IMG/VR virus record: IMGVR_UViG_3300042935_001795
Location: 25,643 to 89,642 of that record
Reading direction: 5' to 3' (one strand)
DNA length: 64,000 bases
Source: a virus
Below are positions 1 to 7,282 of this stretch, piece by piece. Every line of letters starts with the position of its first letter. Positions within the stretch are counted from its first letter, which is position 1. Below the pieces are notes generated by a model that did not search any database, was not told the origin of the DNA, and saw nothing but the letters and a program-made list of their open reading frames with translations. The translations under genes were made by a program, and so were the position numbers.

Positions 1-30
1 ATATGTAAATATAATACAAAAAATCGACAT

Positions 31-75
31 AAAAAAATCCTGACTAAAAAAGTTATTAACAATTTTGTCAGGATT
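31..75 (-). terminator. Rho-independent terminator
   Basis: Nine-base perfect inverted repeat (36-44 with 67-75, arm AATCCTGAC) around a 22-base A/T loop. On the minus strand the stem is followed by a run of T (35-31). It would end the transcript coming from the 84-398 region or from the DUF2828 gene. Confidence 0.7.
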
Positions 76-384
76 AAATTATTACGGGATCGTTTTTCGT
101 GATTTTCTTCCCGGCGGAATAACCCATTTTATAGTCTTCGGCTTTGATGTTCGCGAGCGTCTACTAAACTTCGACCCATCCTACTTATCACCTATTGGGG
201 TGGTGCGACTGGTGATCTATTTTTTATACTGGTTAAACTTCCATTTGCCTGTTATACTTGATACTATCTCTGTAATACGTCTGGCTATCATAGTTGTGTG
301 AGTACTTTTTGCTGTACCGATCCACCTGGTTCCGATTTTGCGTAGTTTATAATTGCTTGTATCGTTTGCTGTAAGGAACCAATT
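31..384 (-). ncRNA. Candidate structured non-coding RNA downstream of the Ro-like gene
   Basis: This is the only stretch of more than 300 bases without a supported gene. It is visibly GC-richer than its neighbours. On the minus strand a GATATATAC promoter-like box (389-397) precedes it, and a hairpin with a T-run (31-75) ends it, so it looks like a separate transcription unit. Inverted repeats inside include TGGTTCC (about 384-374) with GGAACCA (about 335-326), ATCACC with GGTGAT (about 216-186), and CGGGA with TCCCG near 113-84. The gene just upstream encodes a DUF2828 protein related to Ro60/TROVE RNA-binding proteins, whose partners are Y RNAs, so a Y-RNA-like role is one inference. No canonical Y-RNA motif was recognised. 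An alternative is a decayed coding gene: one minus frame is open except for two TAG codons. Confidence 0.35.
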
Positions 385-388
385 TATT

Positions 389-397
389 GTATATATC
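389..397 (-). promoter_or_regulatory. Promoter-like box GATATATAC
   Basis: One-base variant of the recurring minus-strand GATATATAA box. It lies 2 bases after the TAA of the DUF2828 gene and just ahead of the candidate non-coding RNA. Confidence 0.4.
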
Positions 398-398
398 T

Positions 399-1829
399 TT
401 AAACAACTGGAGCGTATCTCTCACTCAAAATTGTTTTATCCATGATTTGTTGTGGAGATTCTATATCTCCTCCAAGTAAACTTGTCATAATTGCTGGAGA
501 GAATCCTGAAACAAGTGCGGTTCCTTTAGCATCAAATGCAACTGGTACTCCTCCGTTTCGGGATTGAATATTCCAGTAAACAATTTGAGGTACTTTGTAA
601 CCTGCATCGGCATACATTTTCTCAATTAACTGCTGAGCAGTAGGTGTCCATTTTCCACCTTCGTTTCTCCAACCTCCACCTCCGGTTGCCGAGTTAAATT
701 CCATATCCGATAGGATTAAGATTTTGTTTGGCATTTTGTCTTGAGACAATTTGTGCTTAGTGGCCTGATCTAGGATCAGTTTGAATGTAGCCTCAAGATC
801 TGTTGACATTCCCCAATCAGAGTCTGACATCTGTGTGTAGCGATCATTCAGTGAGCCACTTAATACTTGCAACTGTGGTTTACTTGAGAATGTTATAAAT
901 GCATCTTTGAAAGGACCCACATTTCTTTCAGAAATATAGAGACCTAATGAGATTGCAACATTCATACAAGTTACAGTTTTACTTCCACCAGCTGGACTTG
1001 ACATAGAACCTGAAACGTCTACTACTGGTAAAATCATATCGTTTGCACCTTCCAAATAGTTTGGCAAGGCTTTCCATTGTTCGTTTGCTACGGTTGCATT
1101 TCCACGCTCTAACGATGTAATAATATCGTAAGGATAAACTGCACCTGCATTAATCTTAGCCTCACCTTTTACAAGGGAAGCAATATACGCTGAATAACTT
1201 TCGTATGCATTTTTACCAAAGGCTTTTTGGTAACGTGCAGAAGCTACTGATGGTAATTTACCGAAGTCAATAGAATTCCAGTCTTTAGCACACATTTTAG
1301 TTTCAACAACACTTGTTAAACCTACAAGAGATTTTCTGTATTGTTTTGGGGACATTCCAGTAAATTTACGTAACTTTTCGGCTACTGCTCCTTTACGTGG
1401 CATCCATTTAGCACATAAACCATTTTCGTTGATTAATGCATCTGAAATTAGGGTGAATGCCTCCTTTTCAAGATATGTTCCTGCTAAGGCTAGTAAGTCG
1501 TCCCAGCGTCCGTACTCTGAAATTAAGTGTAAGTTTGGTCTAAGTACCAAATCGTGGTTTTCTGCCAAGTAGACTAAAATGTCTTTGAAAACTTGACGTT
1601 CTCCAGCTCCACCTCGAACATCTCTAGCCCAAAAAAGAAGTTTCATAGCACGCTTTGGGTCTTCATTAAATGCTTTAGAGAAAGTAGTAATCAAACGTTG
1701 TTTGTCCTGTCCTCTCATAGCTCCAATGTTAAAGAAAAGGTCAACACATGCATTCAATGATGTCGAATTTGTCGCCATTCCATTTTCAGTTACCATGTCC
1801 TCTTGTCTTAATGCGTCTATAAATTCCAT
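399..1829 (-). CDS. DUF2828 protein: TROVE/Ro60-like helical domain plus vWA domain
   Basis: 476 residues. The first half carries the DUF2828 signature (R-D-V-R-G-G-x-G-E-R around residues 69-78, followed by a helical-repeat pattern with a G-R-W-D-D-L motif). The second half is a von Willebrand A domain with an intact metal site, D-V-S-G-S at 271-275, and a later S-D-M-E strand. DUF2828 proteins resemble the Ro60/Rsr architecture of HEAT-like ring plus vWA and are known from plants, fungi, giant viruses and phages. RNA binding is therefore a family-based inference. The N-terminus (M-E-F-I-D-A-L-R-Q-E) is only vaguely like the capsid-targeting tags, so packaging is not claimed. It is the last recognisable protein gene of the window, and the candidate structured RNA lies directly downstream. 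Confidence 0.8.
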   Translation of the reverse strand: MEFIDALRQEDMVTENGMATNSTSLNACVDLFFNIGAMRGQDKQRLITTFSKAFNEDPKRAMKLLFWARDVRGGAGERQVFKDILVYLAENHDLVLRPNLHLISEYGRWDDLLALAGTYLEKEAFTLISDALINENGLCAKWMPRKGAVAEKLRKFTGMSPKQYRKSLVGLTSVVETKMCAKDWNSIDFGKLPSVASARYQKAFGKNAYESYSAYIASLVKGEAKINAGAVYPYDIITSLERGNATVANEQWKALPNYLEGANDMILPVVDVSGSMSSPAGGSKTVTCMNVAISLGLYISERNVGPFKDAFITFSSKPQLQVLSGSLNDRYTQMSDSDWGMSTDLEATFKLILDQATKHKLSQDKMPNKILILSDMEFNSATGGGGWRNEGGKWTPTAQQLIEKMYADAGYKVPQIVYWNIQSRNGGVPVAFDAKGTALVSGFSPAIMTSLLGGDIESPQQIMDKTILSERYAPVV

Positions 1830-1884
1830 TTTGTTTATTTTTAAGTTCTTAATTTATACTTGTTATAATTTTTTTATAATCTAA

Positions 1885-2448
1885 TTATTCATAATTAATA
1901 GTTAAAGAAAGCTTTCCATCAACACAGCTTTCAACGCTATGCATCGTTCCGGCTGGAATTAAGAAAGACTGATCTTCTACCAGAATATTTTCATTATTAA
2001 TTTTCCAAAGACTTTTGCCATAAATAGGTTTCACTATTACATCATAGTTATGAGAATGTTGATTAAAACTGACTCTAGAACTTTCGGAACCTTTTGAAAA
2101 ATAAAAGTTTGCATGTAGTTTTTTACCACAAACATTAAATAATTTTTCACTTAAATCTCTTAATTCAACAGAAAGATCTAAAACATCAGCTAAAGTTGTG
2201 GTAAGACCGTAATCATAAAACTTTTTCCACTCATCAAATATAAATAATCCATCTAAATCAAAAAAACCAGATCTCGAGTTTCTTCCCCACTGGTCTATTG
2301 TTTCAACTGTACGATCATTACTATTAAATCGTATTGTCCATCTTTTAGTAATTTTTAAAAAATTAAATACATCTTCTTCAGACAAATTAATTTTATGATT
2401 ATTAATTATATCTAGAGATGTTTTCAACAAACTATCGTATTTATTCAT
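1885..2448 (-). CDS. Cupin / JmjC-like (Cupin_4-type) protein
   Basis: 187 residues. The C-terminal half has a cupin core: H131-x-H133-x-x-D136 on one strand, then G-K-S-L-W, then I-P-A-G-T-M-H170 and a closing L-S-L-T-I strand. The spacing matches JmjC-type Fe(II)/2-oxoglutarate oxygenases of the Cupin_4 (ribosomal oxygenase) group, in which two His and one acidic residue bind iron. The N-terminal half is helical and unassigned. Function is inferred from the motif only; the substrate is unknown. It sits in a short run of genes with a 9-base gap to the next upstream gene. Confidence 0.6.
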   Translation of the reverse strand: MNKYDSLLKTSLDIINNHKINLSEEDVFNFLKITKRWTIRFNSNDRTVETIDQWGRNSRSGFFDLDGLFIFDEWKKFYDYGLTTTLADVLDLSVELRDLSEKLFNVCGKKLHANFYFSKGSESSRVSFNQHSHNYDVIVKPIYGKSLWKINNENILVEDQSFLIPAGTMHSVESCVDGKLSLTINYE

Positions 2449-2457
2449 TATAAATAT

Positions 2458-2727
2458 TTATAATTTATACTCAGTATCTTTGGTTTGTTTCAAAATAATT
2501 TGTTTTTTTAAAATTATTCTTAACCAATATAAGTTTACAATCCATTCTAGTTCCTCTGCTTCAATATTGTCTTCGAGAGCAGTAATCATTATGAATGTGT
2601 CGATCATTTGTTTGGCTGATTCTAGTTGTCTCAGAGTATCACATGATTCGATAGTCTTATTTATCTTTTCAGTGGCCAGTTTTGACCATCTTTCAAAGTT
2701 GTCTGGTTTAAAAAAGTATTGCATCAT
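2458..2727 (-). CDS. Hypothetical protein (small, helical)
   Basis: 89 residues, predicted all-helical, with no motif that I recognise. It is placed between the terminator at 2741-2766 and the cupin gene. The start is MMQYFF; the second Met is an equally good start. The gap to the cupin gene is only 9 bases, so the two are probably co-transcribed. Confidence 0.6.
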   Translation of the reverse strand: MMQYFFKPDNFERWSKLATEKINKTIESCDTLRQLESAKQMIDTFIMITALEDNIEAEELEWIVNLYWLRIILKKQIILKQTKDTEYKL

Positions 2728-2740
2728 TGTTAAATTAAAA

Positions 2741-2766
2741 AAACCTCAGTAGTTATACTGAGGTTT
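2741..2766 (-). terminator. Rho-independent terminator
   Basis: Perfect 10-base stem (2741-2750 with 2757-2766, arm AAACCTCAGT) and a 6-base loop. It is followed on the minus strand by TTTTAATTTA. It ends the transcript of the gene at 2789-3925 and is symmetrical enough to work in both directions. Confidence 0.8.
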
Positions 2767-2788
2767 TAAATATTGTTTCAATTTTTAA

Positions 2789-3925
2789 TTAATAATCAAA
2801 TGGCGGAGTTCCATAATCTGTGTGTTTAACAGCGTACCATACATTTTTAGGTCCTAAAATATACCACCAACCTCTATCTGAATCAACTAGTTGGTATTCT
2901 CCTTTTAGTGAAACGTTTTGAAATTTACTAAAGTTTTTTGTTACTGGAGTACCATCTGGCCATAGTTTAGAACACGTTTGCGCTTTAAATGTTTTTCCAT
3001 CAAATTGTCCTAGAAATATTTTTGCAGAATACCCTTCTTCTTGTTCATCTTTTGCAAATGTATTAATAGAATTTTCTGTGTCTTCATTTAATGATTCTAG
3101 TATTTTGCCATTCTTTTCAATTTCATGAATTGTTTCAGGCATAGAAGTGATTCTTACTCCAATATCGCCGGACCACTTGTAATTGCGATTTTGTTTTAAT
3201 GAAGTATGATTTGCAAATATTCCACCTGGTAAATTTGTAATGATAGTTCCTTTTGGCAAGATAACATTAACATAATCTCCTATTTTTGCATTTTTAACAT
3301 CTTTCTTTAATTCATACTTTTTATTATCTAATAATGTAATAGTTCTACCGCTATTTCCAGAAATTGTTTGTAGACTTGCTTCATTTATAAACTCTTCAAA
3401 AGATTTAAACTTTTTTAAGAACTCTTTGCGTCTCTTTTTTTCTTCTTCCTCTTCCTCTTTTGCATCTCCTCTTCCTTTTGGAACGTCTCCAGAACCTACT
3501 CCAGTTGGTGAAGGTAAGGCAGTTGCTCCCATTCCTCCAATACTATCAGGAGAAACCATTTCTTCAAGTTCATGATAACCATCATTTGCCTGCTTAATAT
3601 AATTATAAGACTGTGAAATATGGTCCTGTAGCCATCCTGGTAGGTCCTTTTCCTCTCTTCCAATTTTTTGAAGTAGCTCTCCAACTGCTTTTGAAATTGC
3701 GTTAAGTTGACTCATTGCCATTCCAACCTCATGGTCTTCACCTTCTTTAACATAGTCAGGTAGTCCTTCATGTTTTGTACTTGCAAAATCTTTCAATTGC
3801 TGAAGTGTCATAGAATCTGCAAGGTCTTTAACCTCTTGGCTTGCATCTTTAGGGTCCATATCTCCTTTTTTAAGAGAGTATGCCATACCCATTAATTGTT
3901 GTTGTGCTTTACTTGTACTTGGCAT
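2789..3925 (-). CDS. DUF3008-like protein with an internal capsid-targeting motif
   Basis: 378 residues. Residues 1-60 resemble the DUF3008 family (M-P-x-x-S-K-x-Q-Q-x-x-M-G-M-A near the start, L-K-D-F-A-S-T-K-H-x-G-L-P at 44-56). A charged, Glu/Lys-rich linker (155-172) follows. At 171-182 comes K-K-F-K-S-F-E-E-F-I-N-E followed by Ala, which is the same peptide that opens many other genes in this window. A second protease-like site, E-S-L-N-E, lies at 277-281. I infer that the protein is cut into pieces in the head and that the middle peptide acts as tag or cleavage site. The C-terminal domain is beta-rich and unassigned. A GATATATAA box lies 18 bases upstream of the ATG. Confidence 0.65.
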   Translation of the reverse strand: MPSTSKAQQQLMGMAYSLKKGDMDPKDASQEVKDLADSMTLQQLKDFASTKHEGLPDYVKEGEDHEVGMAMSQLNAISKAVGELLQKIGREEKDLPGWLQDHISQSYNYIKQANDGYHELEEMVSPDSIGGMGATALPSPTGVGSGDVPKGRGDAKEEEEEEKKRRKEFLKKFKSFEEFINEASLQTISGNSGRTITLLDNKKYELKKDVKNAKIGDYVNVILPKGTIITNLPGGIFANHTSLKQNRNYKWSGDIGVRITSMPETIHEIEKNGKILESLNEDTENSINTFAKDEQEEGYSAKIFLGQFDGKTFKAQTCSKLWPDGTPVTKNFSKFQNVSLKGEYQLVDSDRGWWYILGPKNVWYAVKHTDYGTPPFDY

Positions 3926-3943
3926 GATTTTAATTTATTTTTA

Positions 3944-3952
3944 TTATATATC
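3944..3952 (-). promoter_or_regulatory. Late-promoter-like box GATATATAA
   Basis: Exact copy of the recurring nonamer, 18 bases upstream of the ATG at 3925. It overlaps the TGA of the PolX-like gene (3951-3953). Confidence 0.5.
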
Positions 3953-4451
3953 ACACTCTTAATTGGGGATCTTTTCTTGACCAGCCAAAGAAATCAAAGA
4001 TTGAATTTTCAGAGTCTCCGGCAACTTTATTTCCCGTTGTAGTGCAAAATAGGCCATATTCATTAAGTTTATATCCCATTGCTTTTACTTTGGTTCTTTT
4101 GCGAATATTATAAAAAACAGGCCCAGTGGTTTGGTATAGACATGCGCCAAAAGAATCGCTATCGGTTAAAAATATATTGATTGGTCGTTCTTTATAGATA
4201 CCAAATACCTTTTTAGTACCACCATAATCATAGTCAATTATACCTTTAATCTCTATTAGAAAATTATCGATGTCTTTAGGTATTACAACAATGTCAATAT
4301 CTCCAACCTTTTCCGCGCTTCTACGAATAGAACCACTAATTTCTATAGAATCGCACATGTGTTCTATTTCGTGGATTAATTGGTGTGCCACAATTTTTGC
4401 ATCAACTAGGCCCGTCTTTTCAAAATTATTTTTGGCTGTTTTCTTTTTCAT
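3951..4451 (-). CDS. DNA polymerase X-family nucleotidyltransferase-like protein
   Basis: 166 residues, covering only the palm and C-terminal part of a Pol beta-type enzyme. The nucleotidyltransferase motif G-S-x-R-R-x7-D51-I-D53-I-V-V is intact. The S-F-G-A-x-L-x-x-x-T-G strand and the E-Y-G-L-F motif also fit PolX. At the place where PolX has its third catalytic Asp (the V-D-L strand before S-F-G-A) this protein shows I-N92-I, so the third carboxylate may be missing. No PHP or HhH domain is present. It overlaps the ligase-like gene by 4 bases (ATGA), pointing to coupled translation and a shared pathway. A DNA gap-filling role is inferred and uncertain given Asn92. Confidence 0.7.
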   Translation of the reverse strand: MKKKTAKNNFEKTGLVDAKIVAHQLIHEIEHMCDSIEISGSIRRSAEKVGDIDIVVIPKDIDNFLIEIKGIIDYDYGGTKKVFGIYKERPINIFLTDSDSFGACLYQTTGPVFYNIRKRTKVKAMGYKLNEYGLFCTTTGNKVAGDSENSIFDFFGWSRKDPQLRV

Positions 4452-4972
4452 ATTTTTGCTTTTACTTTAATCCAATCTCTTTCGATGTTTGATATGTTTT
4501 CTCCATATCTCCAAACGCTATCTTTTAATTTTAGTACAATACCCTCTCTACCTAGAGATAATGCATTTTGTAGAATAGAATTAACTTCGTCAAATGATTT
4601 TGCTACTTCATGCTTAACCTCGATTCCAAAATCATTTTTTAATATTTTTAACCTTTCAATTAGGTTTAAACTCGGTTGGGATGGAATAAAAATATCAAAA
4701 ATCTTAATTTCATAATCTCCACTTTTAATAGCACCTTTAACTTGGTATTCTATTTCCTCTGATTTGCTAATAATTTCACCATCTAATTGATAATCATAAG
4801 ATTGTTTAGGGAAATAGGTCGTAATGTCAATCTTCTTTTTTGTTCTAGTAAAACATTCTCCGTTTTGGTTGATACATATTCTCCATCCTCTCCACTTCCA
4901 TTGCACTAGATAATTTTCTAATGGAATTGATTTAAAGAATATTGTACCAGGCTTAGGCGGATAAAAGAACAT
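4448..4972 (-). CDS. Minimal ATP-dependent DNA/RNA ligase-like adenylation domain
   Basis: 174 residues, just an adenylation domain. Superfamily motifs in order: motif I K26-W-R-G-W-R, motif III L-D-G-E-I (63-67), motif IIIa F-D-I-F-I (92-96), motif IV R-E-G-I-V-L-K (142-148), motif V W-I-K-V-K-A-K (167-173). In known ligases motif I is normally K-x-D/N-G; here the third position is Arg, which is unusual. There is no clear OB-fold or DNA-binding domain. The 4-base overlap with the PolX-like gene suggests a repair pair. Ligase superfamily membership is well supported; activity is not established. Confidence 0.7.
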   Translation of the reverse strand: MFFYPPKPGTIFFKSIPLENYLVQWKWRGWRICINQNGECFTRTKKKIDITTYFPKQSYDYQLDGEIISKSEEIEYQVKGAIKSGDYEIKIFDIFIPSQPSLNLIERLKILKNDFGIEVKHEVAKSFDEVNSILQNALSLGREGIVLKLKDSVWRYGENISNIERDWIKVKAKI

Positions 4973-5450
4973 CTTCGTAGAAATTTTCGTGTCTAGCAGT
5001 GTCTCTCATCTTAACATAAACTTTATAAACCTTGTCATTTGCGTTTATTTTATCACCTAATGTAAGTAACTCTTCATTGATGTGTTGTTTAAGTTTAGCC
5101 AATCCTAAAGGACCTACATTATTGATAATTCTATTTTCACTTTTAAAGTAGCTTGACGATTCGTGAATTTTGTCTCCATCTCGGGTACAACATACAATAC
5201 AATCAACACCTTCTATGGCTCCGGCGGGTAGGATAAACGCGGGAAATCCGGCAAAAGGAATAGATTCTACAAGGTCGATGTTAGGATTATCGACGACACT
5301 ATTTTTGTTTTTAAATCCCATTTTAGCAGCTGCAAAAAATGCTGCTCTACCTTGTGCAAGTGAGGCTGCTTCATTGTCATCATAACCTAGAATTTTGGCA
5401 GCTTCAAAATAAACTAGTGAACATAAAGGAAATCGATTAAATTTGTACAT
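4953..5450 (-). CDS. Hypothetical protein in the PolX-ligase unit
   Basis: 165 residues. It overlaps the ligase-like gene by 20 bases, so it belongs to the same translational unit. The N-terminus is an Ala-rich helical segment (residues 28-45) and the middle has a G-x-P-A-F-I-L-P-A-G-A-I stretch followed by several Cys. I do not recognise the family. It is preceded on the minus strand by a terminator and the motif ATTATATTTACA. Confidence 0.6.
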   Translation of the reverse strand: MYKFNRFPLCSLVYFEAAKILGYDDNEAASLAQGRAAFFAAAKMGFKNKNSVVDNPNIDLVESIPFAGFPAFILPAGAIEGVDCIVCCTRDGDKIHESSSYFKSENRIINNVGPLGLAKLKQHINEELLTLGDKINANDKVYKVYVKMRDTARHENFYEDVLLSA

Positions 5451-5475
5451 AATATTTCTTTGTTAAAATTAGATA

Positions 5476-5487
5476 TGTAAATATAAT
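5476..5487 (-). promoter_or_regulatory. Post-terminator motif ATTATATTTACA
   Basis: One of four near-identical 12-mers in the window, each directly after a minus-strand terminator. It lies 25 bases upstream of the ATG at 5450. It partly matches the Bacteroidota -7 element TAnnTTTG, so a promoter role is inferred. Confidence 0.4.
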
Positions 5488-5493
5488 CAAAAA

Positions 5494-5517
5494 AACCCAG
5501 ATTAAAAAATCTGGGTT
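5494..5517 (-). terminator. Rho-independent terminator
   Basis: Perfect 10-base stem (5494-5503 with 5508-5517, arm AACCCAGATT) with a 4-base A loop, followed on the minus strand by T5. It ends the internal-protein operon. An almost identical hairpin plus flank recurs at 50430-50453. Confidence 0.85.
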
Positions 5518-5540
5518 GTTAAAGTTTTGTTAAAGTTTTG

Positions 5541-5873
5541 TTATGCTAAATATTGTTTTTCATCACCTAACTTTGAATTTTTTAGGGCTGATGAAAACAT
5601 GTCAGTATATTTTAATCCATCTAAATCTTTCATTCTTTTGGCAATAAACTTTGCAACGTCTGCTCCGTCTTTTGCAACGTTCTTTCCTAAGTAGTGAATT
5701 GCATTTCTTAAATCTGTTAAATCTTTAATAGGAAACCTACCACCTGGCATCGCTTCTCCATTTTTTTCTAATTCTTTTCTCTCTTGTGAAGTATACTTTT
5801 TTTCGTATAATTCATAAGATTCATGAATCATTGATTCATTTAAAAATTCTTCGTATAGTTTAATATGTTTCAT
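5541..5873 (-). CDS. Predicted internal head protein with N-terminal capsid-targeting tag
   Basis: 110 residues. It opens with M-K-H-I-K-L-Y-E-E-F-L-N-E, which resembles the T4 internal-protein capsid-targeting sequence ending at a gp21-type (L/I-x-E) cleavage site. The mature part contains E-A-M-P-G-G-R-F-P-I-K-D-L-x-D-L-R-N-A-I followed by a K-F-I-A-K-R motif, a small helical module often seen in phage proteins (DUF6582-like). The first 38 bases of the gene are identical to those of the next upstream gene at 6411. Ejection with the DNA is inferred from the tag. Confidence 0.65.
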   Translation of the reverse strand: MKHIKLYEEFLNESMIHESYELYEKKYTSQERKELEKNGEAMPGGRFPIKDLTDLRNAIHYLGKNVAKDGADVAKFIAKRMKDLDGLKYTDMFSSALKNSKLGDEKQYLA

Positions 5874-5874
5874 C

Positions 5875-6411
5875 TTACTTTTGGTCTATTTGCATGATTT
5901 CAGAACCTCTGATTTCAACATTATTTTCTCCAATTTGGGCATCATATCCACCATAAATATCTTCTCCGCCAGCAATTGCAGTGTTTAACATACCTCCTAA
6001 TTTTTTAGAATATTTACTACCATCAGCATCATCCATAAAACCGACGTTAATTACAAAGTCTCCAGGAATTCTAATATAAAGTGGACCTCCATCTCTATTT
6101 AATCCATTAATAGTATCTGGCTCCCATGAAAGGTTTAATCCTTGAACATGAACATAAACAACTTGGTCCATGTCTCTTACTGCCTTTTCAACTTCAGCTA
6201 GAATCATTTTTTGGGCATCTTTTCCAAAATCCCACCATGCTCCATTAACTTCTTCTAAAGTATCTGCCGCGTCTCCTTCAAAAGAGACTCTTTCAATTTC
6301 TTTTTTAAAAGCCTGCATAACTTTACCAATAATACCTTTAGAGGCATACGGCCCAGTCATTCTGTAGACTTTCTCATTTAAAAATTCTTCGTATAGTTTA
6401 ATATGTTTCAT
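5875..6411 (-). CDS. Predicted internal head protein with N-terminal capsid-targeting tag
   Basis: 178 residues starting M-K-H-I-K-L-Y-E-E-F-L-N-E. The remainder has no family that I recognise. It has an amphipathic first half and a beta-rich second half with many Gly and Asp. It is one base away from the downstream gene and in the same run of tagged genes. A GATATACAA variant box lies 1-2 bases upstream of the ATG, too close for a normal leader. Confidence 0.6.
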   Translation of the reverse strand: MKHIKLYEEFLNEKVYRMTGPYASKGIIGKVMQAFKKEIERVSFEGDAADTLEEVNGAWWDFGKDAQKMILAEVEKAVRDMDQVVYVHVQGLNLSWEPDTINGLNRDGGPLYIRIPGDFVINVGFMDDADGSKYSKKLGGMLNTAIAGGEDIYGGYDAQIGENNVEIRGSEIMQIDQK

Positions 6412-6424
6412 ATTGTATATCTTA

Positions 6425-6934
6425 TTATGAATAGGCTTCGATGTCCCATTGAATTCTATCTAATGGTTTTTCGCCGTACGCTACATTTCTCTTAACCCAA
6501 TCAATAAGACCTGGTTCAAACTTGGCATTTTGGGCCATATCATATGCGTGGTCTGCACCACCATCTCCTGACATGTTTTTAATCCATTTGTCATATTCCT
6601 TTTGGTTCCATTTTTTAGGCTTAGAATGTGGTCCATTACCTGCTGTAGAAAATGCGGCCATCGATGAACTTGGAATAAATACATCAGTAAGACCTGCGGT
6701 ACCTGACTTACCATTGTCGTATCCAATCTTTTTTCTGAATTTAACTAGGGCATAATCAGCAGCCTCGATTTGACTGTTGCGTGACATTGCTCCAGTTTTT
6801 TTACCATAGGCTCTTTTAAGTTCCTCTTGTTTATCAGGGTCAGTTTCAAAGTGAATTTCTTTAATGCTATCAGTTCCCCAATCCTCATTTAAGGATTCAT
6901 TAACAAAACTTTCAAATGTAGGTATGTGTTTCAT
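6425..6934 (-). CDS. Predicted internal head protein with N-terminal tag and two cleavage-like sites
   Basis: 169 residues starting M-K-H-I-P-T-F-E-S-F-V-N-E followed at once by S-L-N-E-D, giving two successive protease-like sites (V-N-E and L-N-E). The mature part is about 150 residues, basic and charged, with no recognised domain. It lies 2 bases upstream-to-stop from the neighbouring tagged gene, in the same operon. Confidence 0.6.
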   Translation of the reverse strand: MKHIPTFESFVNESLNEDWGTDSIKEIHFETDPDKQEELKRAYGKKTGAMSRNSQIEAADYALVKFRKKIGYDNGKSGTAGLTDVFIPSSSMAAFSTAGNGPHSKPKKWNQKEYDKWIKNMSGDGGADHAYDMAQNAKFEPGLIDWVKRNVAYGEKPLDRIQWDIEAYS

Positions 6935-6936
6935 AA

Positions 6937-7281
6937 TTATCTTTGTTTTCCAATTGTTACTTGTCCCATTTGAATAGCCTTTTCGATTTGATCGTATAAC
7001 TCTTGGGCATTTTTAATATCTTTTGTGGGAATCTCAAATTCTCCTTTTTTGCAAAGAAGAACGTAATACTCACCATTGTTAGTTATATTAAAATACTCAT
7101 CTCCTGTCATAAAAGGAATTTTCTTTCCTCTAACAGAACCAGACCCTATTTCAATTGTTCCTTTAGAAGAATTTAATAGTTTAGCCACCTTGTCAAGTAT
7201 TTTATCATCCGTTGTTTTAACTCCCTCCGGATATTCTATCTTTTCATTAACAAACTGTTCGAATAGTTTAATATGTTTCAT
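6937..7281 (-). CDS. Predicted internal head protein with N-terminal capsid-targeting tag
   Basis: 114 residues starting M-K-H-I-K-L-F-E-Q-F-V-N-E. The mature part is about 100 residues, mixed alpha/beta, with a glycine-serine stretch (G-S-G-S-V-R-G) and no recognised family. It is separated by one base from the large polyprotein-like gene upstream. Confidence 0.6.
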   Translation of the reverse strand: MKHIKLFEQFVNEKIEYPEGVKTTDDKILDKVAKLLNSSKGTIEIGSGSVRGKKIPFMTGDEYFNITNNGEYYVLLCKKGEFEIPTKDIKNAQELYDQIEKAIQMGQVTIGKQR

Positions 7282-7282
7282 C

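Noticed and set aside
65-301. Plus-strand open frame of 78 codons in the left gene-free region
   Set aside because: It is the only plus-strand gene candidate in gene-free DNA, has no recognisable motif, crosses the terminator and the inverted repeats, and every supported gene is on the minus strand.
84-398. TAG recoded as a sense codon (as in some Bacteroidota phages)
   Set aside because: At least four genes (ending at 49576, 56030, 60370 and 60950) stop at TAG, and at 60950 the TAG lies across the next gene's start, so TAG acts as a normal stop.
76-398. tRNA gene in the GC-richer left region
   Set aside because: No GGTTCRA-type T-arm with matching acceptor stem was found on either strand.
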